Origin: JBKPNJ01 sp963695705
Lineage (GTDB): Bacteria > Actinomycetota > Actinomycetes > Propionibacteriales > Nocardioidaceae
Assembly (NCBI GenBank): GCA_963695705.1
Contig: CAVOHB010000004.1
Span: forward strand, 372,001 to 436,000
DNA length: 64,000 bases
Direction: 5' to 3'
Shown here: in pieces, positions 34,436 through 41,819 of the stretch
Layout of the letters: the number at the start of each line of letters is the position of its first letter
Position numbering within the stretch: the stretch's first letter is position 1
Made by a program: the position numbers and the translations under genes
The notes under the pieces: generated by a model
Told to the model about the DNA's origin: nothing
The model's database searches: none
What the model saw: the letters and a program-made list of their open reading frames with translations, nothing else

Positions 34436-35082
34436 GCCGGCCTGGCCAGGACTTCGACGACGTCGACGACCGCGAGCTGCTGGCTCTGCACGTCGCGGGT
34501 GACCCGCATGCGTTCGAGGTGCTGGTACGCCGCCACCGCGGCCGGCTGTGGAGCGTCGCACTCAGGACCATGGCGGATCCGGAGGAGGCGGCCGACGCAC
34601 TGCAGGATGCGCTGATCTCTGCCTTCCGCCGGGCCGACTCCTTCCGCGGCGAGGCAGCGGTCACCACCTGGCTGCACCGGGTCGTGGTCAACGCGTGCCT
34701 GGACCGGATGCGGCGCCGGAAGGTTCGAGCGACCGAGCCGCTGCCTGAGAACGAGGACCGGATGGCCGAGCTCGGCGTCGAGAACGCCGTCGACCCGGCG
34801 CAGGCGCACGAGCAGCGCTCGCTGATCATGTCCGCGCTCAACCGGCTCACCCTCGACCAGCGGACGGCGATCGTGCTGGTCGACATGGAGGGCTACTCGG
34901 TGCAGGAGGCGGCTCAGATGCTCGACTGCGCGGAGGGAACGGTCAAGTCCCGTTGCGCACGGGGCCGAGCCAGGCTGGCACCGATGCTGGCGCAGCTGCG
35001 GCTCGGGAACCATGAGGACGGCCCATCCGTCCCAACCAAGCCCACGCAGCCCACCGAGCCGACGGGAGGTGCCCACCGGTGA
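34432..35082 (+). CDS. sigM: ECF RNA polymerase sigma factor SigM
   Basis: A 216-residue ECF sigma factor. Region 2 covers AFEVLVRRHRGRLWSVALRTMADPEEAADALQDALISAFRRADSF (positions about 27-71), including the -10 recognition helix. Region 4 covers LTLDQRTAIVLVDMEGYSVQEAAQMLDCAEGTVKSRCARGRARL. A Pro/Thr-rich tail follows. It starts in the ATGA overlap with the pseudokinase gene and ends in a GTGA overlap with its anti-sigma factor. The order murJ-sigM-rsmA-trxB-trxA is that of the mycobacterial SigM locus, linked to envelope or redox stress. Confidence 0.95.
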   Translation: MSRPGQDFDDVDDRELLALHVAGDPHAFEVLVRRHRGRLWSVALRTMADPEEAADALQDALISAFRRADSFRGEAAVTTWLHRVVVNACLDRMRRRKVRATEPLPENEDRMAELGVENAVDPAQAHEQRSLIMSALNRLTLDQRTAIVLVDMEGYSVQEAAQMLDCAEGTVKSRCARGRARLAPMLAQLRLGNHEDGPSVPTKPTQPTEPTGGAHR

Positions 35083-35876
35083 CGCACCTGGACGCCGATC
35101 GCCTCGCCGACCTCGACGAGGGTCTGCTCTCCGCCGCCGATGCCGGCCAGGCGCAGTCTCACCTCGAGGGGTGCCCGGACTGCACCCGGTTGCACGCGGA
35201 CCTGCTGGCCGTTCAAGAGCTGCTCGGACAGGCACCGGCGCCGGAGATCCCCGACTACCTGGTGGCCCGCCTCGAGACCGCCATCGCGGCCGAGTCGTCG
35301 CGGCGCACCGCGACCGGCAACGTCAGGTCACTGCACAACGCACGCTCGCGCCGGCTGGCCTGGCTACCCAAGGCGCTGGTGGCCGCGGCGGGTGTCGCCG
35401 TGTTCGCGCTGGTCGGCCAGTCGGTGCTCGACAGCCGCACCGACAGCGGCGACGACAGCGCCAGTGACTCCACGAGCGCCGAGGGTCAGCCGGGCGGCGG
35501 TGCCGCCACCCCGGATGCCGCCAATGACACGCCGGCTCCCCGAACCATCAGGAGGATCCTGGCCGACAAGGCACGGCTGAATCTCGACTCCGCGACGTTC
35601 CGCCAGTCGCTTCGCGCCGAGATCAGCCCGGACAAGGCCCAAGCGTCAGCCCTGCCGACCACTGAGGTGGCGCCGGTGGCGCCGACGGCGCAGCAGTGCG
35701 TCGAAACCGTCCTCGGCGCCGACGTGTCGAAGCGCTCCTACAGCACCCCGGCGCGGCTCGACGGACGACCCGTCACCCTGGTCCTGGCCGACTCGGCGGG
35801 CGGGCTACGCGCCTGGGCGGTCTCATGCCAGGCCAGCCCGCATGTAGTCGCCTCGGCACACATCCCGACCGGGTAG
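35079..35876 (+). CDS. Membrane anti-sigma-M factor with zinc-finger-type N-terminus
   Basis: A 265-residue single-pass protein. The N-terminal cytosolic domain carries the ZAS-type motif SHLEGCPDC (His and two Cys near 27-35), which would clasp SigM. The transmembrane helix is LVAAAGVAVFALVGQSVL near 99-116. An extracytoplasmic part rich in Asp/Ser/Ala then leads to a globular C-terminal domain with two Cys (near 207 and 250) that could form a disulfide. The GTG start overlaps the sigM stop. This is the RsmA-like regulator of the locus by position and topology. Confidence 0.88.
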   Translation: MTHLDADRLADLDEGLLSAADAGQAQSHLEGCPDCTRLHADLLAVQELLGQAPAPEIPDYLVARLETAIAAESSRRTATGNVRSLHNARSRRLAWLPKALVAAAGVAVFALVGQSVLDSRTDSGDDSASDSTSAEGQPGGGAATPDAANDTPAPRTIRRILADKARLNLDSATFRQSLRAEISPDKAQASALPTTEVAPVAPTAQQCVETVLGADVSKRSYSTPARLDGRPVTLVLADSAGGLRAWAVSCQASPHVVASAHIPTG

Positions 35877-35884
35877 TCCCGCAC

Positions 35885-35912
35885 CGCCGGGGAATGTTCG
35901 CCGGGGAATGTT
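35885..35912. repeat. Two tandem 14-bp copies upstream of trxB
   Basis: CGCCGGGGAATGTT is repeated perfectly back to back in the 140-bp gap between the anti-sigma gene and trxB. It contains GGAAT, near the GGAAC seen in -35 boxes of SigM-type sigma factors, but no matching -10 is obvious. Confidence 0.6.
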
Positions 35913-36016
35913 CAGAGCCTAGGATCGGTTCACAGAGTACGGCGCACCACTACCTATTGGCGACCGGTCAGGCACCGTGTCCGGTCGGCTGCGAACAGCG
36001 AATAGAGGCTCATCCT

Positions 36017-37021
36017 TTGTCTGGCGGGGCACGCAACGTCATCATCATCGGCTCTGGTCCGGCCGGCTACACGGCCGCGATCTACGCCTCGCGGGCGCGC
36101 CTCGAGCCGTTGCTGTTCGAGGGCTCGGTGACCGCGGGCGGTGCGCTGATGACCACGACCGACGTGGAGAACTTCCCGGGCTTCCCGGACGGCATCATGG
36201 GACCGGCCCTGATGGACAGCCTGCGTGCCCAGGCCGAGCGTTTCGGCACGGAAATCGTGTCCGATGACGTCACCGACATGGACCTGACCGGTCCGGTCAA
36301 GGTTGTGCGTGACGCGGCCGGGCAGGAGTTCCGGTCCAGCACAGTGATCCTCGCGATGGGCTCGGGTTACCGCAAGCTCGGCCTCGCCGACGAGGACCGG
36401 CTGTCCGGCCATGGCGTCAGCTTCTGTGCGACCTGTGACGGCTTCTTCTTCCGCGACCAGCACATCATCGTCGTCGGTGGTGGTGACTCGGCCCTCGAGG
36501 AGGCGCTCTTCCTGACGCGCTTCGCTCGCCAGGTCACGCTGGTACACCGACGCGACAAGCTCCGTGCCTCCAAGATCATGCAGGACCGAGCGTTTGCGAA
36601 TCCCAAGATCAGCTTCGCCTGGAACAGCGAGGTCGAGGCGCTGCACGGAGATGAGAAGCTCGAGCACGTGACGCTGCGGGACACCGTGACCGGGCAGACG
36701 CGTCAGGTCGACGCGACCGGGCTGTTCGTCGCCATCGGCCACGATCCGCGCTCGGAGCTGATCCGCGGGCAGGTCCACCTCGACGAGGACGGGTATGTGC
36801 TGGTCGAGCCGGGCTCGACCAGGACCAACCTTGCCGGCGTGTTCGCCGCGGGAGACCTCGTCAACCACGTCTACCGTCAGGCGGTCACTGCCGCCGGAAC
36901 CGGATGCGCGGCGGCTCTCGATGCCGAGCGTTTCCTGTCCGACCTTGCCTACTCGGCCACTGTCCCCGAACCGGCCGACGCCGAGCTGCTCACCGACGCC
37001 ATCCAGGCCGCAGGTGCGTGA
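36017..37021 (+). CDS. trxB: Thioredoxin reductase (NADPH)
   Basis: An FAD enzyme reducing thioredoxin with NADPH. The 334 residues carry FAD motif IIGSGPAGYTAAIYA (GSGPAG at 12-17), the redox pair CATC in GVSFCATCDGFFF (Cys137, Cys140), NADPH motif GGGDSA (154-159) and the late GVFAAGDLVNH. The start is a TTG at 36017 with AGAGG 9 bp upstream; no ATG or GTG lies at the conserved N-terminus. trxA follows 53 bp later. Contrast with the CxxC-less reductase-like fusion at 4764-6425. Confidence 0.96.
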   Translation: MSGGARNVIIIGSGPAGYTAAIYASRARLEPLLFEGSVTAGGALMTTTDVENFPGFPDGIMGPALMDSLRAQAERFGTEIVSDDVTDMDLTGPVKVVRDAAGQEFRSSTVILAMGSGYRKLGLADEDRLSGHGVSFCATCDGFFFRDQHIIVVGGGDSALEEALFLTRFARQVTLVHRRDKLRASKIMQDRAFANPKISFAWNSEVEALHGDEKLEHVTLRDTVTGQTRQVDATGLFVAIGHDPRSELIRGQVHLDEDGYVLVEPGSTRTNLAGVFAAGDLVNHVYRQAVTAAGTGCAAALDAERFLSDLAYSATVPEPADAELLTDAIQAAGA

Positions 37022-37074
37022 ACCAACCCCCTCGACCAAGCCCATCCCGCCAACACGTCAGAAAGAGAGTCACC

Positions 37075-37404
37075 GTGGCTGAGATCCAGGCCGTTACCGA
37101 TGCCGACTTCGCCGACACCGTCCTCGCGTCGGACAAGCCCGTACTCGTTGACTTCTGGGCGGAATGGTGCGGACCGTGCCGCCAGGTCTCTCCGATCCTC
37201 GACGAGATCCACGCCGAGCACAGCGACAAGTTCAACCTGGTCAAGATGAACGTCGACGAGAACCCGCAGACCCCGGCTCAATACCGGGTGACCGGCATCC
37301 CGACCATGAACGTGTACCGCAACGGTGAGGTCGTCAAGCAGATCGTCGGCGCCAAGCCGAAGGCAGCGCTGATCGCCGACCTGGGCGACATTCTCACCGG
37401 CTGA
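37075..37404 (+). CDS. trxA: Thioredoxin
   Basis: A 109-residue thioredoxin with the active site WCGPC (Cys32, Cys35) in VDFWAEWCGPCRQ and the cis-Pro loop VTGIPTMNVYRNG. It is the substrate of the adjacent TrxB. The GTG start follows GAAAGAGAG. It ends 2 bp before the convergent GNAT gene. In mycobacteria the amidase-like cwlM follows here; it is absent. Confidence 0.97.
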   Translation: MAEIQAVTDADFADTVLASDKPVLVDFWAEWCGPCRQVSPILDEIHAEHSDKFNLVKMNVDENPQTPAQYRVTGIPTMNVYRNGEVVKQIVGAKPKAALIADLGDILTG

Positions 37405-37406
37405 GC

Positions 37407-38063
37407 TCAGGGCTGGCCGGGGCCGGGCTGGCCGAGGCGCAGCGAGACCGGCCGCGGCACGCTCTCAGGTCTGACGGCGCCGAGCAACCGCTCCAGGGCG
37501 ACCTCGACGTCCTCGCGCCAGGTCAGTGTCGAGCGCAGATCCAGGCGCAGCCTGGGATAGCGCGGATGAGCCCGCACGGTCTTGAAACCGACCGCGAGCA
37601 GCGCGTCGGCCGGGAGCAGGCACGCCGGCCGGCTCCAGCGCGCGTCTCCGAACGCCTCGATCGCCCGGAACCCGCCGCGCTTGAGCAGATCCTTGACCAC
37701 ACCCTGGATCAGTACCCGGCCCAGCCCCTGGCCGGCGAATTCAGGGACGATGTGGGCCGTCATCAACAGCACGGCGTCGCCGCTCACCGGCGAGGTAGGG
37801 AACGCGACCGAGCGCGGCACGTGAGCGGCCGGCGCATAGAGCGCGTAGCCGGCAGGGGCGCCGTCGACCGTGATGATCTTGCCGCACGATCCCCAGTCCA
37901 GCAGCACCGCGGAGACCCAGGCCTCCTTCTCGAAAGCGGTGTCACCGGCCCGTTCGGCCCGCTCGCGGGCCACCGGATCGAGTTCCCAGAACACGCACCG
38001 CCGACACCGCGCCGGGAGTTCGCTGAGGTTGTCCAGGGTGATGTTGACCAGACGCCGCGCCAT
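37407..38063 (-). CDS. GNAT family acetyltransferase
   Basis: A 218-residue protein. The GNAT acetyl-CoA-binding pattern is visible as LLMTAHIVPEFAGQGLGRVLIQGVVKDLLKRGGFRAIEAFGD (positions about 107-148), with the QGLG pyrophosphate loop. The N-terminus has a Cys-rich CRRCVFWELDP segment. It resembles the conserved GNAT-like gene between trxA and parB in other actinomycetes (Rv3916c-like position). The ATG at 38063 follows GAGGGAG. The acetyl acceptor is unknown. It is convergent with trxA and divergent from the aminotransferase. Confidence 0.85.
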   Translation of the reverse strand: MARRLVNITLDNLSELPARCRRCVFWELDPVARERAERAGDTAFEKEAWVSAVLLDWGSCGKIITVDGAPAGYALYAPAAHVPRSVAFPTSPVSGDAVLLMTAHIVPEFAGQGLGRVLIQGVVKDLLKRGGFRAIEAFGDARWSRPACLLPADALLAVGFKTVRAHPRYPRLRLDLRSTLTWREDVEVALERLLGAVRPESVPRPVSLRLGQPGPGQP

Positions 38064-38156
38064 CGCTCCCTCGCCGAGCCGTGACCCGATGCCCCGGCCA
38101 TTCCACCTGGTAAGGCATCGTAGTCGTTCGAGACGAACCGACCGAGGGGAACCAGG

Positions 38157-39473
38157 ATGCAGCGACCTGTGCAGTCGCAGCACCATCGCGAAACTCGGCT
38201 CGATGCCTATGTCGACCGGTACGCCGCCCGCTCCGGGGAGATGTCGGCGTCGCAGATCCGGGCGCTCTTCTCGGTCGCCTCCCGTCCTGAGGTCGTGTCT
38301 CTGGCCGGCGGGATGCCCAACATCTCCGGGCTGCCACTCGACATCGTCGGCGCCACCCTCCGAGACCTGGTCGTCGACCATGGCACCGCCGCCATGCAGT
38401 ACAGCTCGGGTCAGGGTGATCCGGCGCTCCGAGAGCAGATCTGCGACGTCATGCGGCTCGAGGGCATCCACGGGCACGCCGACGATGTTGTGGTGACGGT
38501 CGGAAGCCAGCAGGCGGTCGACCTGGTGACCCGGATCTTCTGCGATCCCGGCGACGTCGTCTTCTGCGAAGCCCCCTCCTATGTGGGCGCGTTGGGCGTC
38601 TTCCGCGGCTACCAGTGCGACGTCGTTCACGTCGAGATGGACGACGACGGCCTGCAGCCGGAAGCGTTGCGGACGGCGATCGCAGCGGTGCAGGCGGCCG
38701 GGAAGCGCCCCAAGTTCCTCTACACGGTGCCCAGCTACCACAACCCGGCGGGGGTGTCGCTGTCGGTAGGGCGCCGCGCGGAGGTGCTACAGGTCTGCCG
38801 GCAGGCCGACCTGCTGGTGGTCGAGGACAACCCGTACGGGCTGCTCGGGTTCGACGAGGAGCCGTACCGGGCGCTGCGAGCGGACGACGCCGAGGATGTC
38901 GTCTACCTGGGGTCGTTCTCCAAGACGTTCGCGCCGGGTTTTCGGGTCGGCTGGGCGCTGGCGCCACCGGCGATCCGGGAGAAGCTGGTGCTGGCCCAGG
39001 AGTCGGCGACGCTCTGCCCGCCCACCTTCAGCCAGCTCGCCGTGTCCGCCTATCTGTCCGGGCACGACTGGCTCGGTCAGATCAAGGCGTTCCGCACCAT
39101 GTACCAGGAGCGGCGAGACACGTTGCTCGACTCGCTCGGCGAGCGGATGCCTCCCGGCGCGCAGTGGACGGTGCCTGGCGGCGGCTTCTACGTCTGGCTG
39201 ACGTTGCCCGCGGGCCTGGACAGCCTGGCGATGCTCCCCCGGGCCGTGACCGCCCGGGTGGCGTACGTACCGGGAAGTGCGTTCTACGCCGACGGCTCGG
39301 GTGCCCGCGCGATGCGTCTGTCGTACTGCTTCCCGACTCCTGAGCGGATCCGCGAAGGGGTCCGCCGGCTGGCGACGGTCGTCGAGCAGGAGCTGGAGCT
39401 GTACGAGACGTTCGGCGCCGCCGGACCGGCTTCGATCCCCGGGTACGAGTCCCCCAACACCGATCTGCGATGA
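38157..39473 (+). CDS. PLP-dependent aminotransferase (fold type I, aminoadipate/aromatic-like)
   Basis: A 438-residue class I/II aminotransferase. Seen are SLAGGMPNISGLP (48-60), YSSGQGDPALREQI, TVGSQQAVDLVTR with the PLP ring-stacking region, and YTVPSYHNPAGVS. DNPYGLLGF provides the Asp/Tyr pair, the Schiff-base lysine lies in GSFSKTFAPGFRVGW (Lys256), and the substrate Arg in RLSYCFPT. It matches the LysN/MocR-C-domain group that lacks the GntR domain. It lies 10 bp upstream of a D-Ala-D-Ala-ligase-like gene, suggesting that its product is an amino acid used by that ligase. The actual substrate is unknown. Confidence 0.9.
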   Translation: MQRPVQSQHHRETRLDAYVDRYAARSGEMSASQIRALFSVASRPEVVSLAGGMPNISGLPLDIVGATLRDLVVDHGTAAMQYSSGQGDPALREQICDVMRLEGIHGHADDVVVTVGSQQAVDLVTRIFCDPGDVVFCEAPSYVGALGVFRGYQCDVVHVEMDDDGLQPEALRTAIAAVQAAGKRPKFLYTVPSYHNPAGVSLSVGRRAEVLQVCRQADLLVVEDNPYGLLGFDEEPYRALRADDAEDVVYLGSFSKTFAPGFRVGWALAPPAIREKLVLAQESATLCPPTFSQLAVSAYLSGHDWLGQIKAFRTMYQERRDTLLDSLGERMPPGAQWTVPGGGFYVWLTLPAGLDSLAMLPRAVTARVAYVPGSAFYADGSGARAMRLSYCFPTPERIREGVRRLATVVEQELELYETFGAAGPASIPGYESPNTDLR

Positions 39474-39483
39474 GGGCGCGGCG

Positions 39484-40458
39484 ATGAGCGAGCCCGGCCG
39501 GGTCGTCGTGCTGGCCGGCGGGCTCTCGCACGAGCGTGAGGTCTCGCTGCGATCCGGGCGCCGGGTGGCCGAGGCGTTGCGAGGCACCGGTTTGGAGGTG
39601 GAGGAGCGCGACGTCGATGCCGCCCTGGCGCCGGACTTCGCCAGAGACAGGCCCGGCTGCGTGTTCCCGCTGTTGCACGGCGAGCCCGGGGAGGACGGCG
39701 CGCTGCGCGAGGTGCTCTCGCTGCTCGACGTGCCGTTCGTCGGGTCGCGGGCCGCGGCGTGCCGGGTCGCGTTCGACAAGCCGATCGCCAAGACTGTGGT
39801 AGCGGCCGTCGGAGTACGCACTCCCGAATCGGTGACGCTCCCGGCGGAGACGTTCCGGGAGATCGGCGCTGCCTCGATGATGGGCTCGCTGATCGAGCGG
39901 CTCGGGCTGCCGCTGGTCGTCAAGCCGGCCAAGGGCGGATCGGCACTGGGCTGCTCGGTGGTCCGCTCGGCGGCCGAGATGCCCGGCGCCATGATCAACT
40001 GCTTCGCATACGGGCAGGTCGCCCTCATCGAGCGGCTCGTGGTCGGTAGCGAGGTCACGGTTCCGGTGGTCGACGTCGGCTCGGGACCCGAGACGCTGCC
40101 GGCCGTCGAGATCCGCCCGGACGGTGGCGTCTACGACTACAGCGCCCGTTACACCGCCGGGGCCACGGAGTTCGAGGTTCCGGCCCCGCTGCCCGACGCG
40201 GTCGCCGCCCGGTGCTCCGAGGTGGCGCTGGCGGCCCATCGGGCCCTCGGGCTTCGCGACATCTCCCGGTCGGACCTGATCGTCGACCCCAGTGGCGTGG
40301 TCTGGTTCCTGGAGGTCAATGTGGCACCGGGTATGACGGAGACCTCGTTGGTGCCGCTGTCGGTCCAGTCGGCTGGTCTCGACCTCGGCCGCCTGTGTGC
40401 TGATCTGGTCGATGCCGCGGTCGACCGGCACTCACCGGTCGGACGGCCTGACCGGTGA
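39484..40458 (+). CDS. D-alanine-D-alanine ligase-like ATP-grasp enzyme
   Basis: The 324 residues have the Ddl layout: VVVLAGGLSHEREVSLRSG at the N-terminus, FPLLHGEPGEDGALREVLSLLDVPFVGS, FDKPIAK, and ATP loop LVVKPAKGGSALGCSVV. IERLVVGSEVTVPV, SRSDLIVD and EVNVAPGMTETSLVP follow. The loop has SALG where Ddl usually has SSVG, and VA replaces the NT that precedes PGMT. It may make a D-Ala-D-Ala-type or a variant dipeptide for cell-wall precursors. It is coupled to the upstream aminotransferase (10-bp gap). Another Ddl may exist elsewhere, so the essential wall role is not certain. Confidence 0.87.
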   Translation: MSEPGRVVVLAGGLSHEREVSLRSGRRVAEALRGTGLEVEERDVDAALAPDFARDRPGCVFPLLHGEPGEDGALREVLSLLDVPFVGSRAAACRVAFDKPIAKTVVAAVGVRTPESVTLPAETFREIGAASMMGSLIERLGLPLVVKPAKGGSALGCSVVRSAAEMPGAMINCFAYGQVALIERLVVGSEVTVPVVDVGSGPETLPAVEIRPDGGVYDYSARYTAGATEFEVPAPLPDAVAARCSEVALAAHRALGLRDISRSDLIVDPSGVVWFLEVNVAPGMTETSLVPLSVQSAGLDLGRLCADLVDAAVDRHSPVGRPDR

Positions 40459-40463
40459 GGGAG

Positions 40464-40516
40464 TTTTATCGCGTTACTGCTAGATATCTTTATCGAGAAG
40501 CCGCTTTATCGATAAA
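40464..40516. other. AT-rich palindromic patch between the ligase gene and parB ends
   Basis: In the short gap between two converging genes the base composition drops sharply. TTTATCG occurs three times (about 40465, 40489 and 40505), the last as part of the perfect 12-bp palindrome TTTATCGATAAA (40505-40516). AGATATCT (40482-40489) is a second palindrome. It could act as a terminator-like or protein-binding region; no gene fits. Confidence 0.5.
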
Positions 40517-40524
40517 TTGACGCT

Positions 40525-41748
40525 CTAGACCCACTCTCGGTCTGACCACTCATCCGGCCCCGCGTCATCCAGCCCCGTGTCATCCAGCCCAGTGTCATCC
40601 AGCCCCGTGTCATCCAGCCCAGTGTCATCCAGCTCAGTGTCATCCAGCTCAGTGTCATCCAGCTCAGTGTCATCCAGCTCAGTGTCATCCAGCTCAGTGA
40701 GGCCTGGATCCTGGCGCCCGGAATCGTGCTGCCGGGCGTCGTCGCCGTCGCCGTGGGCCGGAAGGACCAAAGCGAGGATCCGCTCGAGATCCTCCAGCGA
40801 GGCGAACTCGACAGTCATCCGGCCCTTGCTCCGGCCGAGCTCGATCCTGACCCGGGTCTCCAGCCGCTCAGCGACCCGGCCCGCGAGCTCATCGAGTTCC
40901 GGCGTCGGCCGCCGACCTGCCCGGGCCCGTCCGCCGACGGGCGCGGGCTCGGGGCCGAGCGCGACGAGCTCCTCGAGCGCACGGACCGAGATACCCTCGG
41001 CGACGACTCGGTGCGCCAGGTGATCCTGCCTGGCCGCGTCAACGGCCACCAGCGCGCGGGCGTGCCCCGCACTGAGAACCCCGGATGCCACCCGACGCTG
41101 CACCGAAGGCGTCAGCTTGAGCAGCCGAAGCGTGTTCGAGATCTGCGGCCGGGATCGCCCGATCCGGCCGGCGAGCTCGTCGTGAGTACACCCGAAGTCG
41201 TCGAGCAACTGCTGGTATGCGGCCGCCTCCTCCAGCGGGTTCAGGTCCGCACGATGCAGATTCTCCAGCAGCGCATCGCGTAACAGGTCGTCGTCCGTGG
41301 TGTCGCGGACGATGGCCGGGATCGCGGCCAGCCCGGCCGCCTGGCTGGCCCGCCAGCGCCGTTCGCCCATGACCAGTTCGAATGTCTCGCCCGGTGTCGA
41401 TCGGACCACGATGGGCTGCAGGAGACCCACCTCGCGCACCGACCCCACCAGCTCCTGCATGCTCTCGTCGTCAAAGGACTGCCGCGGCTGGCGCGGATTG
41501 GCCACGATGCGGTCAACCGGGATCTCCGAGTAGTACGCCCCCGGCACGGGAGCCGGTGACCCGCCGGCGGCTGTTTCACGTGAAACCGCAGGTTGGGCCG
41601 ACTGGGGCGGCCTCCCTGTGGGTGAAGTTGTGGATTCAGGCGTGGATTTATCCACAATCGGGGTTGCGGCGGATTGGCGGAGGGGACCAGGAGCGCCCGG
41701 AATCAGGGCGCCGAGCCCGCGGCCGAGGCCGCGTCGCGATGTCGTCAC
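40525..41748 (-). CDS. parB: Chromosome partitioning protein ParB
   Basis: A CTP-dependent DNA clamp that loads at parS and spreads to organise the origin. The 407 residues begin TTSRRGLGRGLGALIPG, the ParA-activating basic tail. The CTPase N-domain has VANPRQPRQSF (82-92) and GERRWRASQAAG (128-139). The parS helix-turn-helix includes HDELAGRIGRSRPQISNTLRLLKL, and the C-terminal dimerisation domain ends VEFASLEDLERILALV. An extra tail of nine or more ELDDT/GLDDT repeats follows, ending SDREWV. The GTG at 41748 has GGGAG upstream. A parS site lies inside the coding sequence at the codons for VSRET (55-59). Confidence 0.96.
   Translation of the reverse strand: MTTSRRGLGRGLGALIPGAPGPLRQSAATPIVDKSTPESTTSPTGRPPQSAQPAVSRETAAGGSPAPVPGAYYSEIPVDRIVANPRQPRQSFDDESMQELVGSVREVGLLQPIVVRSTPGETFELVMGERRWRASQAAGLAAIPAIVRDTTDDDLLRDALLENLHRADLNPLEEAAAYQQLLDDFGCTHDELAGRIGRSRPQISNTLRLLKLTPSVQRRVASGVLSAGHARALVAVDAARQDHLAHRVVAEGISVRALEELVALGPEPAPVGGRARAGRRPTPELDELAGRVAERLETRVRIELGRSKGRMTVEFASLEDLERILALVLPAHGDGDDARQHDSGRQDPGLTELDDTELDDTELDDTELDDTELDDTGLDDTGLDDTGLDDTGLDDAGPDEWSDREWV
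40564..40698. repeat. Nine 15-bp tandem repeats encoding the acidic ParB tail
   Basis: Units of GTCATCCAGCYCMGT on the plus strand, five ending CTCAGT and four of the CCC type, encode ELDDT or GLDDT in ParB. Copies are near identical at the DNA level, implying recent expansion by slippage. Confidence 0.95.
41573..41586. promoter_or_regulatory. parS: parS site inside parB
   Basis: GTTTCACGTGAAAC, a perfect 14-bp palindrome and the core of the bacterial parS consensus. It overlaps ParB codons for VSRET. Confidence 0.95.
41648..41656. promoter_or_regulatory. Perfect DnaA box inside parB
   Basis: TTATCCACA, an exact consensus DnaA box, within a GTGGAT-TT-ATCCAC inverted repeat (41642-41655). 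A related TGTGGATTC lies 18 bp upstream. It sits about 75 bp from the parB start codon end, some 6.5 kb from oriC. Confidence 0.6.
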
Positions 41749-41819
41749 AACGTGCTCCCTTGTCAATCGGGACAATCCCCATCCTCGTTGGATTGCCGGT
41801 TCGCTTATTCAGTGGACTG

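Noticed and set aside
32815..35082. A continuous 755-residue frame joining pseudokinase and SigM
   Set aside because: The pseudokinase C-terminus is plainly continued in another frame and ends in an ATGA overlap with sigM, so the long frame is a by-product of an indel, not a designed fusion.
40506..40688. Small plus/minus frames with MTLSWMTLSWM-like repeats
   Set aside because: They are other-frame readings of the 15-bp ParB tail repeats.
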